DNA of 64,000 nt, from the NCBI GenBank assembly GCA_905221605.1, contig CAJNDS010002607.1, positions 180,001 through 244,000 on the forward strand, written 5' to 3'. The stretch is from Symbiodinium natans. Its lineage: Eukaryota; Sar; Dinophyceae; Suessiales; Symbiodiniaceae. The notes beneath the pieces were generated by a model. The model was given only the letters and a program-made list of their open reading frames with translations. It did no database searches and was not told the DNA's origin. A program made the position numbers and the translations under genes. Below, piece by piece: positions 47,584 through 58,722 of this stretch. Numbering within the stretch: the first letter of the stretch is position 1; each line of letters begins with the position of its first letter.

Positions 47584-48053
47584 CTAACACCACTCTGCGC
47601 CCAGGCTCGGCACGCGCTGCAGCAGGAAGGAGCCCACGAAGACCACCAGGCAAAGGATCGGGAAAGCAATCAGCTTCGTGACATACTCCTGGGCTTGGAC
47701 GGGTAGAGAGTGTACGACAGCAGGGCTTAAGGGTTGGGATCCCAACCACTGACGTGAGTCAAGATCTACTTGCATTCGGTGAATTGTTGCATTTCGGTCT
47801 TGCATGGCCAGCTCTGTCTTCGCTAGGAGACTCTCGAACTGGACCTGAGCAGTCTTCAGCACTCCCTCATCAACAGCCTTGCATTCTGGCTCAGCGCAGC
47901 TTCGGTTTGTGTGGACGCGTCAGCAAACTGCTGCGTATAGTACTGGTACAACCTGATGATGCCAGTATCGGAAAATCCTGCAGAGGATCCCGTCAAGAAT
48001 CCGGGAAGTTTCTCTGGATTGCTCAATCCCGAAGAGAACCCAGTATAGAACAT
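47584..48053 (-). pseudogene. Fragment of a coiled-coil protein with a C-terminal membrane anchor
   Basis: Two minus-strand frames join with one shift near 47875. The upstream one (48053 to 47856) reads GFSDTGIIRLYQYYTQQFAD and TQTEAALSQNARLL. The downstream one continues DEGVLKTAQVQFESLLAKTE and MQDRNATIHRMQVDLDSRQW, then a hydrophobic segment KLIAFPILCLVVFVGSFLLQ and a short basic/polar end VPSLGAEWC before the stop. The heptad-like region followed by a single helix about ten residues from the C terminus suggests a tail-anchored membrane protein. The family is not recognised. The break may be a frameshift or an unrecognised intron. Confidence 0.45.
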
Positions 48054-48970
48054 GAGTACCCGATTGTTAATCCCAGATGACCGCGGCGGCGCCCATCAAC
48101 TTGCCTCGCGGCCTAGCTTTGGGGTGGGAATGTTCGAGGCAATTGCATGACATAATTTGCTCTGTGTTTTTCGATCTTCGGGCCAATGGTGGCCGACTTG
48201 CTGGACCCTACATCCTAGAACTGGACCCTTACAAGCCTTGAAGCCAACTGAACTTGGAACCCCCCAAAAGTCACTCAATTCCCACCTCTACTACCACCCC
48301 TGTTTTGAACCCTCATCTTCCGAAAGACACTCCTTAGCCTGAAGACCTCAGACTGCGTCTCATTCTTGCTGCCCGAGAGCTGCAGTGAAGGACTTTCGAC
48401 CCAACCTTGGGCCCCAGAGCTCCAAAGCTACTGTGAGGTTGACTTGTTCTGGCAGGTAGGGTTCTGGAGTTAAAGTAAAGAGTCTCAGGGCTTCTGTGCA
48501 GTCAAGGGCTGGAAGGACCTGACCCCAAGCCCTAATCCGAGCATCTGTTTAATTAATACCTCCGCATTTAAAGAATCGTTTCTGGTCAAAACTCGCGCCG
48601 GAAGACTACTTTCCATTACGGGGGTTTTCGTTCGCAGGAAGAAATACCACCACAGTTAACGAATGTTGGTTCAACAAATTCTCGCCGGGCTCCTTTTTTG
48701 GCTCAAAAGTGAAAGCTTAAAAAAGCCGAAGCTTTATTTCTTGAACTTCAGCAAGCTAGGATTTCTTATGTGATCTGGAGGAGAGAAGTTTTCATTCTTT
48801 CCTGAGCTACCCCTTATGGGCTCTGCCTGGCAAAGACAGCATCACATTTATAAAATGGGCAATGATGGGAGGCCGGGGGGGGGGGGGGGGCGCTGGTCTT
48901 GCTATCCAGTTTAAATAGGATTCAATACATTCCTTTTGTTTTTGATTTGCTTTGGTTTGCATTCAGTTTT
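48054..48970. other. Gene-free stretch
   Basis: No gene is supported. TTTTGGCTCAA at about 48696-48706 equals the 3' part of the dinoflagellate spliced leader but is too short to call. A G16 run lies at 48875-48890. Confidence 0.4.
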
Positions 48971-48989
48971 AACCCTCCCCTTCCGCCCG

Positions 48990-49400
48990 TTCTGACGGCT
49001 CCTTCCTGCTACCTTGATTGCCCAGCCCCGCCCCACCACCCACACCGCCTCCACCCCTGTACCCTTCCTGTCCTACCTTGATTGTCCAGCCCACCCGCTT
49101 CCCTTGCGCAGCCCCGCCCCACCACCCACACCGCCTTCCCCCACCTCCACACCGCCCCCACCGCCCACAAACTCTTGTTCTCCATGCCGACCCCACTCCA
49201 CCGCCCTCCATTCCTGCTGTGACGCCCTCCCATCCCCCTGTCCTACCTGGTGTTGAAGACACCGCCCCCACCCGCCCCCCCCACCCCCCAGCCCACCAGC
49301 CCCCCACCCCCCACCACCCCCCCACCCATCGCCTCTCAACAGCTCCACCGCCCACCACCATCCCTGCCTCCTTCATGTCCTACCTTGACCACCCCACAGC
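48990..49400. repeat. C-rich minisatellite with TACCTTGATT-CCAGCCC units
   Basis: Segments such as TACCTTGATTGCCCAGCCCC (49011) and TACCTTGATTGTCCAGCCCA (49074) recur, with GCCCCGCCCCACCACCCACA twice and TCCTACCTTGACCACCCCAC near 49378. Between them are C runs broken by A. Pro/His-rich plus frames and Gly/Trp-rich minus frames are artefacts. Confidence 0.85.
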
Positions 49401-49609
49401 CCGCAGCAGGTAGCGCACCACGAGGTCTGCTTCTCCTCCGGCACGTCGGCCAGCACTGCCGGCGGGTCACCGCACTGCCGCGCTCCCGGGTTCGGCGGCA
49501 TTGGCGGCAGCCCTTCAATCCGGCCTGGCCGTCGTGGTCCAGTGCGGAGCACGGCTAGCCTAAAGGCTTGCCTTTATGCGGGCCGCCGACCCGCCCTGAA
49601 AATGGCATG

Positions 49610-50490
49610 TCTCCTTGCGTGAGGCTCCGGGGGGAGCTCCGGGACGGTTCCGAGCGGGGTCCCAAACGCGCATGCCAATGCGTGGAAGTGCCGAAAACAT
49701 CGTAAATACCATGTGTTTTTGCGTTTTTGGAGGGCCGCCAAACGCCCTGGTGACCCGGCGCGCATCATCGACCCTGATTTTTTTAACCTTGGGCGAACAT
49801 GCGAAAAAAGACCTTATACCTCAAGTTTTGGGGGGGTACCCCCCCCCAACAGGGGCGAGCATCATGAGCATCAGCGACCCGCCCCCGGGGCCACGGGCGG
49901 GCCCGGGCGCCTCAACAAAGCCAGAAAACACCGTAAATACCGTGTTTTTCGCGTGTTTCGACACACACCTCCTTTCGGGGGCACTGCCGCGCCTCCACGG
50001 TGAGCAGCATTGACACCCGAGGCTTCGGGGGGGTCAGCCGACGCCCGCAATACGCACCCACCCGTGAGCATCATGAGCCCTTCATTTCTCCGGGGCCCTC
50101 GGGTCCCGGCTCCGGAGCCTCGCTGACTCGCTGATGCTCATGATGCTCGCTTGGGGGGGGGGGGGGGGTCCGAGGGGCCGACAACGTGGTAAATACCGTG
50201 TTTTGAGTGCTGCGCGAAAAACTGTTCAAAAACTCCTCGTTATGTGGCTGCCGTGTATGCACGCAGCGCCAACCGCGCCCACGGACGGCTCCCCGAAGCC
50301 CTGGAAGAGTGGGGGTGGGCGAAAGGCATCCAAAAAAGGGTCTAGCCACCTGTTCGCATGCAAGGCGCTGATGCTCATGATGCTCGCGTGGATGGGGGCC
50401 CCCGCGGGGGGGTGGGGGCGGGGCCAATGGTGCGGGAGGGTGGGGGTGGGGGGGGGGCTGGGGGGCACCCCCAAGCCGCTGATGCCACTA
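49610..50490. repeat. Diverged ~240-bp repeat with GTAAATACCGTGTTTT and GAGCATCATGAGCATCAGCG
   Basis: CGTAAATACC-GTGTTTTT or a near match occurs at about 49701, 49932 and 50189. The word GAGCATCATGAGCATCAGCG occurs at about 49857 and, shortened, at 50063, and inverted as GCTGATGCTCATGATGCTCG at about 50131 and 50368. G and C runs lie between. Frames through it repeat the peptide NTVNTVFFA-CF in one copy and NIVNTMCFCVF in another. It could be a dispersed element; it is not named. Confidence 0.7.
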
Positions 50491-50498
50491 ATGCTGTT

Positions 50499-50570
50499 GC
50501 GCGCGCGTGCGCGCGCGTGCGCCCGCCCGCCCGCCCGCGCACGCGCGCGCGCACGCGCACACGCACACGC
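50499..50570. repeat. Alternating GC/GT/AC tract (Z-DNA-prone)
   Basis: GCGCGCGTGC twice, then CCCG repeats, then ACGCGCGCGC and ACGCAC steps. Most of the tract alternates purine and pyrimidine, the composition that favours left-handed DNA. Confidence 0.9.
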
Positions 50571-50608
50571 AGAGGATTAGATGTAGTGTTTCGGCTGTCG
50601 CTTCCTGT

Positions 50609-51203
50609 TCTTTCTTCTCTTCTGCTTCCTGTTCATTTGTTTTCTTCTTACTTGTCTTCTTCTTTGCTTTTATTCTTTGTTTTCCTCTTCTTTCTCTTAT
50701 TCTTCTTCTTTTTCTTCCTCTTGTTATTATTCTTTTTGTTCTTTTATTCTTCTTCTTTTTATTCTTCGTTCTTTTATTCTTCTTCTGCTTATTCTTCTTT
50801 GTTTTCTTCTTCTTCTTCTTCTCATTCTTCTTTATTTTCATTCTTCTTATGTTTATTCTTCTTCTTTTCTTCATATTATTATTTCTCTTATTCTTCTTTT
50901 CTTCCTTTACCCTTTCTTCTTTTTATTATCATTTCTTTTCTGTTCGTCTCCTTCTTTTTCTTATTCTTTATGTCTTCTTTTTCTTCCTTTACCCTTTCTT
51001 CTCGTTATTATTCTTTCTCTTCTTTTCTTCTTCTATTTATTATTCTTTCTTTTCTTCTACTTCTGTTTCTACTTCTGTTTCTTCTTCTTTCTCTTCTTAT
51101 TCTTCTTCTTCTTCTTCCTTTTCTTCTTGTTTCTTTTCTTTTTGCTTTTCTTCTTCTTCTTCTTCTTCTTCTTCTTCTTCTTCTTTCTCTTCTTCTTATT
51201 TTT
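50609..51203. repeat. TTC/TTCTT polypyrimidine tract of about 600 bp
   Basis: Nearly pure pyrimidine on plus with occasional TTA and TTG interruptions, ending in about 16 perfect CTT units (51138-51190). All plus frames are open as Phe/Leu/Ser chains, which are artefacts. Confidence 0.95.
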
Positions 51204-52771
51204 CCGACCCCTAAACCCAAACCCGAGTTTCAGTTTTCAGACGGCCAGGCCGGCCCGTGCCGCAAGGCCGGTAGATATTCCTATTGCTTTAAATAGAGAA
51301 TCAATACATTGCCGTGGTCTTACTATTGCGGCGCCCTGGGGCCCCCCCCCCCCCCCAATTAAACAGATGCTCGGATTAAAGCCCTAAATGCGCCCCAAGC
51401 AGCAGAACCCCCAGCTCACTGCACCCCCTTTACCATTGCTGGCTTCACTGCTCTGCACAAGCTTCGGGTGTGCCCCAAGCCCCAATCCCCCGATGACAGA
51501 TGAGGTCCCGCAGTGAAAGCGCTATGAGGGCATCCACACAACACCGCTTGCCTCCTGGTCTCTCAACCCCCCTCCCCCCAACTCATTCAACCCTGAAACC
51601 CTAAACCCCTGACTCGGCCCCGGCGCACGCAGGAGAAGGAGAGAATGTCCATGTTCAAGGAAAGGATGCCGAAGCTCGGGACGAAATTGCCTCTCACTGC
51701 AGCGGCCAGCTTCGGATTTCCGAGTTTAGGGCTCATAGGCTGTGAACGGTCTATTGGACCTCATAAGCACAGGAAAATAAAAGAAACCAGGGTTGTGGAG
51801 TTACATCTTCCGAGGCACTCCTTGTCCTTGCAAGCCTTCCCGAGAAGATACCAGAACTCTCACAACAATGAACAACAGTTTGTGCGGTATGCTGGTTGAA
51901 GAAGAACTTGAAAAAAGAACCTGGGAGTCTGATAGCTGGCCTTTAACGATACAAGCTGGATGTTTCAAAGAACTCGAACATGCACCCCACCCCCCCGCAA
52001 GCAAAAGTCAAAACGTCATTGGAAGGCTTGGGCTTGCAATGCCGGGGCGCTCATCGGAGGACCCCACACGGCATTCAGGGTCCCGTAGACACCGAAGGTG
52101 AGGACGACCTGGCACTTCTTTTTTGCCATCCAGGCTTTAAGGTTCTGTGCTTCTTTTAGCTTGGGGTTCGTCTCCTTTCTGGGCACCCAGGAGTAGCTGT
52201 ACAGGGGTTACGAGGTTTCGGACGTTGACATCCCAAGCCCGTAAATTCTAAGTCTTCTACCTGCAGCCCTTCAACTAACTTCTTAAACTAGTGGCAATAC
52301 ATGCTCCGAAATTATTGTGCAGGATCACTTTGCCATGAATCCCGCGGAATCGTGTTAAGGTGTTCGTGCCATCTGAACATTTACATGGAGCAGTTCTTTA
52401 AACTTAGCTTCTGAGACACTTCTGAGCTCATGAGCCAGCGCCCCCCGATGTTTGTTCCACTAGTCCAGCATTCAAGATTCGCAGCTTTCAGATGTTCAGA
52501 TATCAACCCTGGAGGGTCACAAAACTACAGCCCCGGCGCTGCAAGCCCCCATAAGGTTGGGGGTCGCATGGCATGGAAATCGGAAAGGGTTCAGAAACGT
52601 TTTGGGCTAGGACACCATACCTTACACCTCTAAGGCCAGATCGCCGAGGAACAGTTGCCGCCATACCAGCAAAGTAGACGGCCGTCATGACCTTCAGCAG
52701 GCATATAAGGGGCTGGTTGCCATGGTTTCTTTGGCGGGCACCTTAGCTCAAAGGAGTATATTCTGATTACT
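51204..52771. other. Gene-poor stretch
   Basis: No gene is supported. A C15 run lies at 51342-51356. Short frames at 51645-52101 are unrecognised and overlap each other. Confidence 0.35.
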
Positions 52772-53134
52772 GTGATGAGGACCCAGAAAAAGGATAATTA
52801 TATGGAGCAGCCCCCGAAACGCAGCAAGTCCGCAGCGCACGCATACCACGCAACTTGCTCGTGCACCTTTGCAAATCCCACTGATCGATGCAGAAAGGAA
52901 GGCTCCAGGCTGCGCATACTGAGTTGTAAGCTTGCGTACCCGGGCAGGCATCAAACCTATCTGCCCCGTACCAAAATTGAAAGTTGCAAAACTTGTTGCA
53001 AACGATGCTCGTGGGCTGCTCGTGGTACTCTCGTAAAGAGGTCAAGTAGAAGGCGGAAGAACACCAGGTGTTCAGCAAAAACAAGACATGTTGTCCAATG
53101 CTCAGTTCCGTCGTCCACTTGTCTGGGTTCATGA
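52772..53134 (+). CDS. Small basic cysteine-rich open frame, 120 codons
   Basis: It begins at an ATG (MRTQKKDNYMEQPPKRSKS). The Cys spacing is HATCSCTFANPTDRC early and SCKTCCKRCSWAARG later, with a very basic tail (KRSSRRRKNTRCSAKTR). The pattern could suit a small metal-binding fold, but it matches no family I can name, and a 142-codon minus frame covers the same bases. It may be a chance frame. Confidence 0.25.
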   Translation: MMRTQKKDNYMEQPPKRSKSAAHAYHATCSCTFANPTDRCRKEGSRLRILSCKLAYPGRHQTYLPRTKIESCKTCCKRCSWAARGTLVKRSSRRRKNTRCSAKTRHVVQCSVPSSTCLGS

Positions 53135-54790
53135 CTAGGCTCCCCAGACTCCGTGACCATTGTGGTACACAACTTCCGCACAACAAAGGCTGCACTTGCT
53201 GCGCACAACTAGCTATGAAAGGATATGTTTAAGGAGGTACAGTAACCCTCCAAGTTGAAACTCGATCTGCCCAAGCGAATCCCATCTGCCCACTTGTATG
53301 GAAATTCGAACTCTTCGGAAGCAAGCAGAGTCCGATCACAACAGTAGGCAGTAGGCAGTAAGCTCCCTTTTTGCGGAGGAATGTGTTCTGGGGCATGTGC
53401 AAAACATGCGACATGCTACTCACTCACACACGAAGTGGATAGATCGTTGGCCACTTTTCGTACTCCCGGATTGAGTGGTAATGTCGAGGCGTCCAAACCG
53501 AACCCGTGCAGCAGGTGTGTGGTAGCGGCGCCACATCATCTCCACCCCTGCTGTACGAAATCAGTTCGTCGACCCCTTTCCAAGCCGGGAGAAAGAATGT
53601 ACAATGGGCGGTGTGGGCGGGAGAGCAAAAATCTCTGGTACTGCTCCCGAGCCTCGCGCGGCTGCGGGGCATATGTATATACATATATATATATATATAT
53701 GTACATTCCTGATCACAGTTCTCGGCACTCGCTCGCTACATGTCACTTTGCACCGAGATGCATCCCAACATTTCTCACTCCATACCAGCACGACCAACAG
53801 TTTGAAGCCAATAGCCTCTGGTGCCTGTAACACATTAAGCCTGCTTTCACTGTTGGTGTGGGATGAATAAAGTGCTCGTGACACGCAAACAACAAATGCC
53901 ACCGGCCATCCGCACCAAGCGCTACATCTGCGAAAAGCTTCGGAACAGTTTGTCACTGCAAGCTCTACAGCGTCCATGGTCCCTACTCCGCACACGACAA
54001 GATCACCTCACCCCGAAACTACGAAAATGCTGACCTAGCGCAGACAACTGTTCGAGACAGGGTGAGTTAAGCTCCCGACAAAGTGCTCGGCCCTGACACC
54101 TGAACCTTACCCTACTGCAAGTACTATACTCCCCAAAACCCGATTTTCTCGTGATGTTCTAGGAGCCCTGGTGCGTCGAGGCAGCGGCCGTCCGGTTGCC
54201 CTTGACAAGTGGCCAGTTCGTCATCACCTCAGCGGGACTCGTCAACAAAACAACCCTTCTAACCTTATAAGAACGACATGCTGGCGTCGTGACAGGCATC
54301 CAACCCGGAGAGTTCAAGGCTCAAGGTGCTTGGGTCGAGGGTCTGTTGTGTTCGTCCCGGCTTGCAGGCAACCATCAAAGCTTAGGGGAACGCATGCTGC
54401 TGAGGTCCGGGGCATGCCACATGGGGTCCACAAGGCCCTCCGGTGCCGGGTTCGTAAGGTCCGCAAGTGTCGCTCGGCCATCCCCGTTTCCACCGGTCCC
54501 GGTGAGATACGTACCTTACGTACCTACTGTGGCCTTGCAAGCTTTGGAAATTGTCACCCTTCCGAGCTGGCAGGGGAACCAGCAGCGCCGGTGCCGGATT
54601 CGATTTGGCCCACCTCATCTAGCCGATGGCTGCCCACGAAATACTGACCTTCTGCGCACGCCTTCCTACTCCCCGAGAAAACGCTCAAGCCACAATAAAC
54701 ACACCACAACACAACATACACCCAAAAAGCCACAACAAAGCATTCCCAACAGCAGAATGCCTTCATGCTCTTTGAGATGTTTGGCGTTTT
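53135..54790. other. Gene-poor stretch
   Basis: No gene can be named. There is a short TA run at about 53671-53702. Overlapping plus frames at 54171-54647 and 54289-54918 are Arg/Pro-rich and unrecognised. Confidence 0.35.
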
Positions 54791-55050
54791 CGGAAGCCCG
54801 GAAACTGCTTCTGGCTAGGCTTTCGGTAGAAAATCCATGCCGGCTTTTCGAAGAAAGCGAGGCAAGAAATCGACGTCAAGATTGCATTGTTGGAAGCCCA
54901 GGCAGTGCATTCGGCTAGGTTCGGGTCAAGCCTGCTGCGAAGCTTCTAAGCTAGAAAAGCTAGACAAAGACGCCGAATGCGCCTTTGGAAGCCTAGAAAA
55001 TGCATCCGGCTAGGCTCCGGAACCAGATTCAGGCGAAGCTTGGGGAAGGG
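54791..55050 (+). repeat. 98-bp direct repeat, three diverged copies
   Basis: GGAAGCCCGGAAACTGCTTC (54792), GGAAGCCCAGGCAGTGCATT (about 54891) and GGAAGCCTAGAAAATGCATC (about 54987) each continue with CGGCTAGG- or TGGCTAGG-type sequence; the last two then reach GCGAAGCTT. The period is about 97-98 bp. Confidence 0.75.
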
Positions 55051-55680
55051 CCGCCTCCATCTCCCTCCTATAGTGATCGTTTGGGGCTTAAAAGTATCGG
55101 GTGGGAAGAAAAGGTGTTGGGCTCCACCGCCCCAAGTACTCAGCGATCTTCAACAGGCATTCCAGTTCATATGAGGCCGTGGCATGCATCACGATGACCG
55201 CCACGCATCCTGCGTGCAAGCTTTTATGCAGACGAAGGGGTTGAGCAAGGCCCAGACTGCCATCTTGCACCGGAGGGCGGCTTACTTACCATAATTCCAA
55301 CACAAAGTGCTCCTTCCGGAACCTGACCCCCAGAGTTCTCTCAGAACACCTCCAGTCTGCCTCCAGACATCTCCAGTTCCGCCCAAGCCCGCCCAAAACC
55401 CGAAGAACCGTACCCTGGCCGCCTAACCCCAGGGCGCCTGCGAAGGCGAAGCCGAAGAGCATGAACTCAGTGCCGGATCCTCCTCGATGGGGCTGAGGCT
55501 GGCTCCATGTTCGAGGTTCGGGGCGTTGGGGTTTGGGTGTGGGCGGTTTGGGGTTTGTTTTTGCTTTGGGGTTTTGGGGTTCGGGGGTTCGGATGTGAGG
55601 GCTTTGGTCTGGGGCTTGGTATTTCCCCCTGCGTTAGGGTGAAATCCGCTGATGGGTCCATGAAACCTGAACCCATTAAC

Positions 55681-55701
55681 CATTAGCCATTTTGGCCCCA
55701 G
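55681..55701 (+). other. Possible relic of the dinoflagellate spliced leader
   Basis: The segment contains TAGCCATTTTGGC, identical to the core of the 22-nt dinoflagellate spliced leader, with 17 of 21 positions matching overall. Leader relics mark retroposed trans-spliced mRNAs in these genomes. Here no protein frame follows, so chance or a heavily decayed retrocopy are both possible. Confidence 0.3.
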
Positions 55702-55822
55702 CAGTGGGTTGACCCATAAACCGTCTCATCATTGTGGTTTCAGCATGTTTCGCAACTCATTGACCAATTAACCTTGTTGCGCTTATACAAACACCTGCAG
55801 TGCTGCAGTTTCGTTATACAAT

Positions 55823-55881
55823 CACTGGTGTTTAAATTTGGGCCAGGGGTGTCACCCCTGGCCCAAATTTAAACACCAGTG
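55823..55881. repeat. Perfect 59-bp palindrome
   Basis: The 29-base arm beginning CACTGGTGTTTAAATTTGGG (55823-55851) is exactly complementary to 55853-55881 around a single central T at 55852. Pairing stops abruptly outside (T opposite T). It lies outside any frame. Confidence 0.95.
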
Positions 55882-58722
55882 TTTTTGGATGACATAGAGG
55901 GTGTTCCTTTCAACAAACTAAAGCAAGAGAGCTTTTCTTGCTGACGTGCAATCCAAAGAAAAGACAGGTTTTCCAGCCGAGGAAATGCAGTTTTTGGATT
56001 AAGTATGTCGGTTTACGAAAACAAGAGGCTCCTAAAATAGACTCCCCAATAGTAGGATGGCGGGCCCCCCCCCCCCCCCCCCCACCCCGCCGGTACCATT
56101 TTGGGAGATATGCCTGGCAAGCCCTATCCACAACCTACAACATCGAATCGAGAATTAAAGAGATGAAGCGGATCTGTATCTTAACTCCACTATGCCAGCG
56201 TAGATCCCAAACAGTGGGAGACCATGTGAGCCCACCCTATTCAAAGGTCGGCGCGAGAACCAGTCCGGTCAAAATACAACGCGCGATGGAAACACGCAGC
56301 AGTACTGAAGAGTAGCATACCCCAAGATTTCATAGCCCGCTGTAACATTACTTACACCTTTCACCTGCAGCAGCATTGCGCAGGTGCTGTTGCGCCTGAA
56401 CTCCTTTTCTGGATGGACTGTCTTGATCTACTTCGAAACTAGAGAGGGTTCTGTATGTTCTGTCTTGTTTTGGGAAGCAAGTCGTATTCATTCCTCACTA
56501 TCAAAGAGGATGAACTCTCAAGGTTTTCCATCCAAACGAGGGAATTGAGAACCCAAACGTGTGCCCTCGGCTTATCGCCCCGTGATGCCCCGTGTATGAC
56601 AAAAGAAAGCGAGTCCTTCTTCAGACTCCTTCGACTCAAGACATGAGAGCCTAGCCCTCAATGTGTTTGAACAAATTTCTTCTTTCGTAAAAATATTGCA
56701 AAGGAGCGAGCGCTTCTGTCAGAAGAACCTTCGAAGTTGCAAGAAGAACAGAACTCGTCCTCATCTTGAGGAGGAATGACAACCCTCCACCCACAACTGC
56801 AGTTCCGAAGAAAGACCGCGCTCTGATCTCTTCTGAGGAAAGGGGTCACTCACAGGAAGCGAAAGTGTCACTCGTTTTCTGACTACGTCAGAGCCATTTG
56901 AGGGTTTCTGTTCTTGTTGGTGAGACTCCTGCCGTTCCATGGGTCGGGAGAACCCCCCTCTTTTTCATGAAGCCCCACCCCCTCATTGTTTGAGAAACGA
57001 CAGGATCCCGAATTGAACTTTTTGAGTGCAATAAATGTCCAGCCATTTCGGGAAATAAGTCAGGAAATGACACAAGATGGCAACAATGATATGTTGATCT
57101 TCAGTTCATTCACTAAATTCAGGGCCGACATTAATATCTACAGACTTAAAACACTTAAAATGTAAATAGACATGTAAACTCATTTAAAACGTTCAAACTT
57201 CATTTGGGCCGACGAAAAAATCACAGCGGCCTGTGCCACCCTCTGGGAGAGCATTTTTGATTCACTGCCCGGACCCAGATGAACAGCAAACCTCTTGAAC
57301 AACCGCAGGAGGGGGGGGTGGGGGGGCTGTTTCTGGATGGCCCTCAACCCAGCCTGAGCAAGCGCCACACTCGCCGGCCTGACAGAGGCCAAAGGTTTCG
57401 TCAGGCAATCACCCAAGCGAACTACTACAAGCGCTGGTGTGGCCCTTCCAACCTCAAGTGCCCAGCCCTATGCCACCCGCTCAATCAACCCTCCTCAACC
57501 CAACAACACGCGCAGGGTTTAGGGTTGTAAGTTATAAGGGCTCTTGACGCGTATCTGGCAGGGCAGATTCCCATTGGTGCCCAAGCCACCAAAGAAGTGC
57601 CTTTCCAAACAACAAAAGAGAGTCGCTGCATTTCTGAGTGAACGCCGCAACCTCCAAGTCTGACACGTTCGAACCAACCCTAGGCTCGAAGCCCTGTACC
57701 TTAAACATAAAGGAGCCACGAGGATAAACGCGTCTAATACTCAACTGGCCTCGCACTAGGCAACAGGACGAGTATCACTCACCCCAAGCTCGCCAGACCC
57801 CTTGGGCTTCACTTGCTGCCACGGTGCCCCCCACTCTTGGCCAGCAGGGCAGCGCGCGCACACGAGGTCGACCAGACCTGAACATGCAACCGTACGGGTT
57901 TCTCAAGCTTTACAGATACGGGAGCTCAACCTTAAACCATTACAAGTTCAAACTGATGTGATGCTTTGGTGGCATTGGTCACCTCCCCCCCCCCCCCCAG
58001 ACCCCAGACCCCCCCCGCAGACCCCCCCCACACATTTTCTATCTTTCGGAGCCGGCTTGGGCTAGCCTTCGCGAGTGGAAGCCTCGGAGGGAGAAGAGAC
58101 CGAGACTCTGGAGCTACTCAGCTACGCGGCGAGGTTCGAGAATGCTGCGTGCAGACAAGAATTTGACACCCTGCCCGGCGATTATTTCATGGTCAATGGT
58201 CACCCATTTCTTCTTGTCACAGCGGACCCATTCGAGTTTGCCGAACAACGTAGGAGAATATGACCTTGCGCCGGGTTTCCCTCGACCCACGGTTAAGAAT
58301 GCGACTTGCCTCAAGGCCCTAAGGCGTTAAATAAACATTCTCAAGCCTTCCTTCTTCTGGCCCAAGCTAGTGCAGTTCTTGTAAAAGCTTTGGGGGGCTG
58401 CACTCTTCCCGTTGCGGGCTTACGGCTACTATTAGCTATGCCATGCATGCTTCAGCATGTGAGGGCCTTTACTTGCAGGTGTTCTGAAAGGGTGTGGCTA
58501 GCTCGGGGCGTTGAGCTTGCCAGGTCTCAGGCAGATGCACGCACAAGCTGGCTAACTACAGTCTCCCAGTTCCCCCTCGTGCCTTAAACGGCACCATCGG
58601 CACCTTATCTCCCTAAACCCAAACGTCATACAAGCAGCCTGGCGCTGCCCAGAAACTGGGCCGCCCCCGCCAACACCTACAACCTGCTTACAACAACATC
58701 GGCAGGAGAGCACTTTGCAGCA

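Larger units (their letters stand above)
55051..58722. other. Gene-poor stretch with a palindrome and C runs
   Basis: Apart from the palindrome at 55823-55881 and the spliced-leader-like site at 55681, no feature is clear. C runs lie at 56065-56083 and 57985-57998. Short unrecognised frames occur (for example plus 55938-56315 and 57279-57530). Confidence 0.35.

Noticed and set aside
48696-48706. Spliced-leader match TTTTGGCTCAA
   Set aside because: Only 11 bases match, in a T-rich context, with no gene downstream; too short to call.
49018-49413. Pro-rich frame resembling an extensin-like protein
   Set aside because: It is the C-rich minisatellite; other frames and the opposite strand are equally open.
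50358-51387. Phe/Leu/Ser-rich frames of 230-310 codons resembling membrane proteins
   Set aside because: They are the TTC tract read in its frames.
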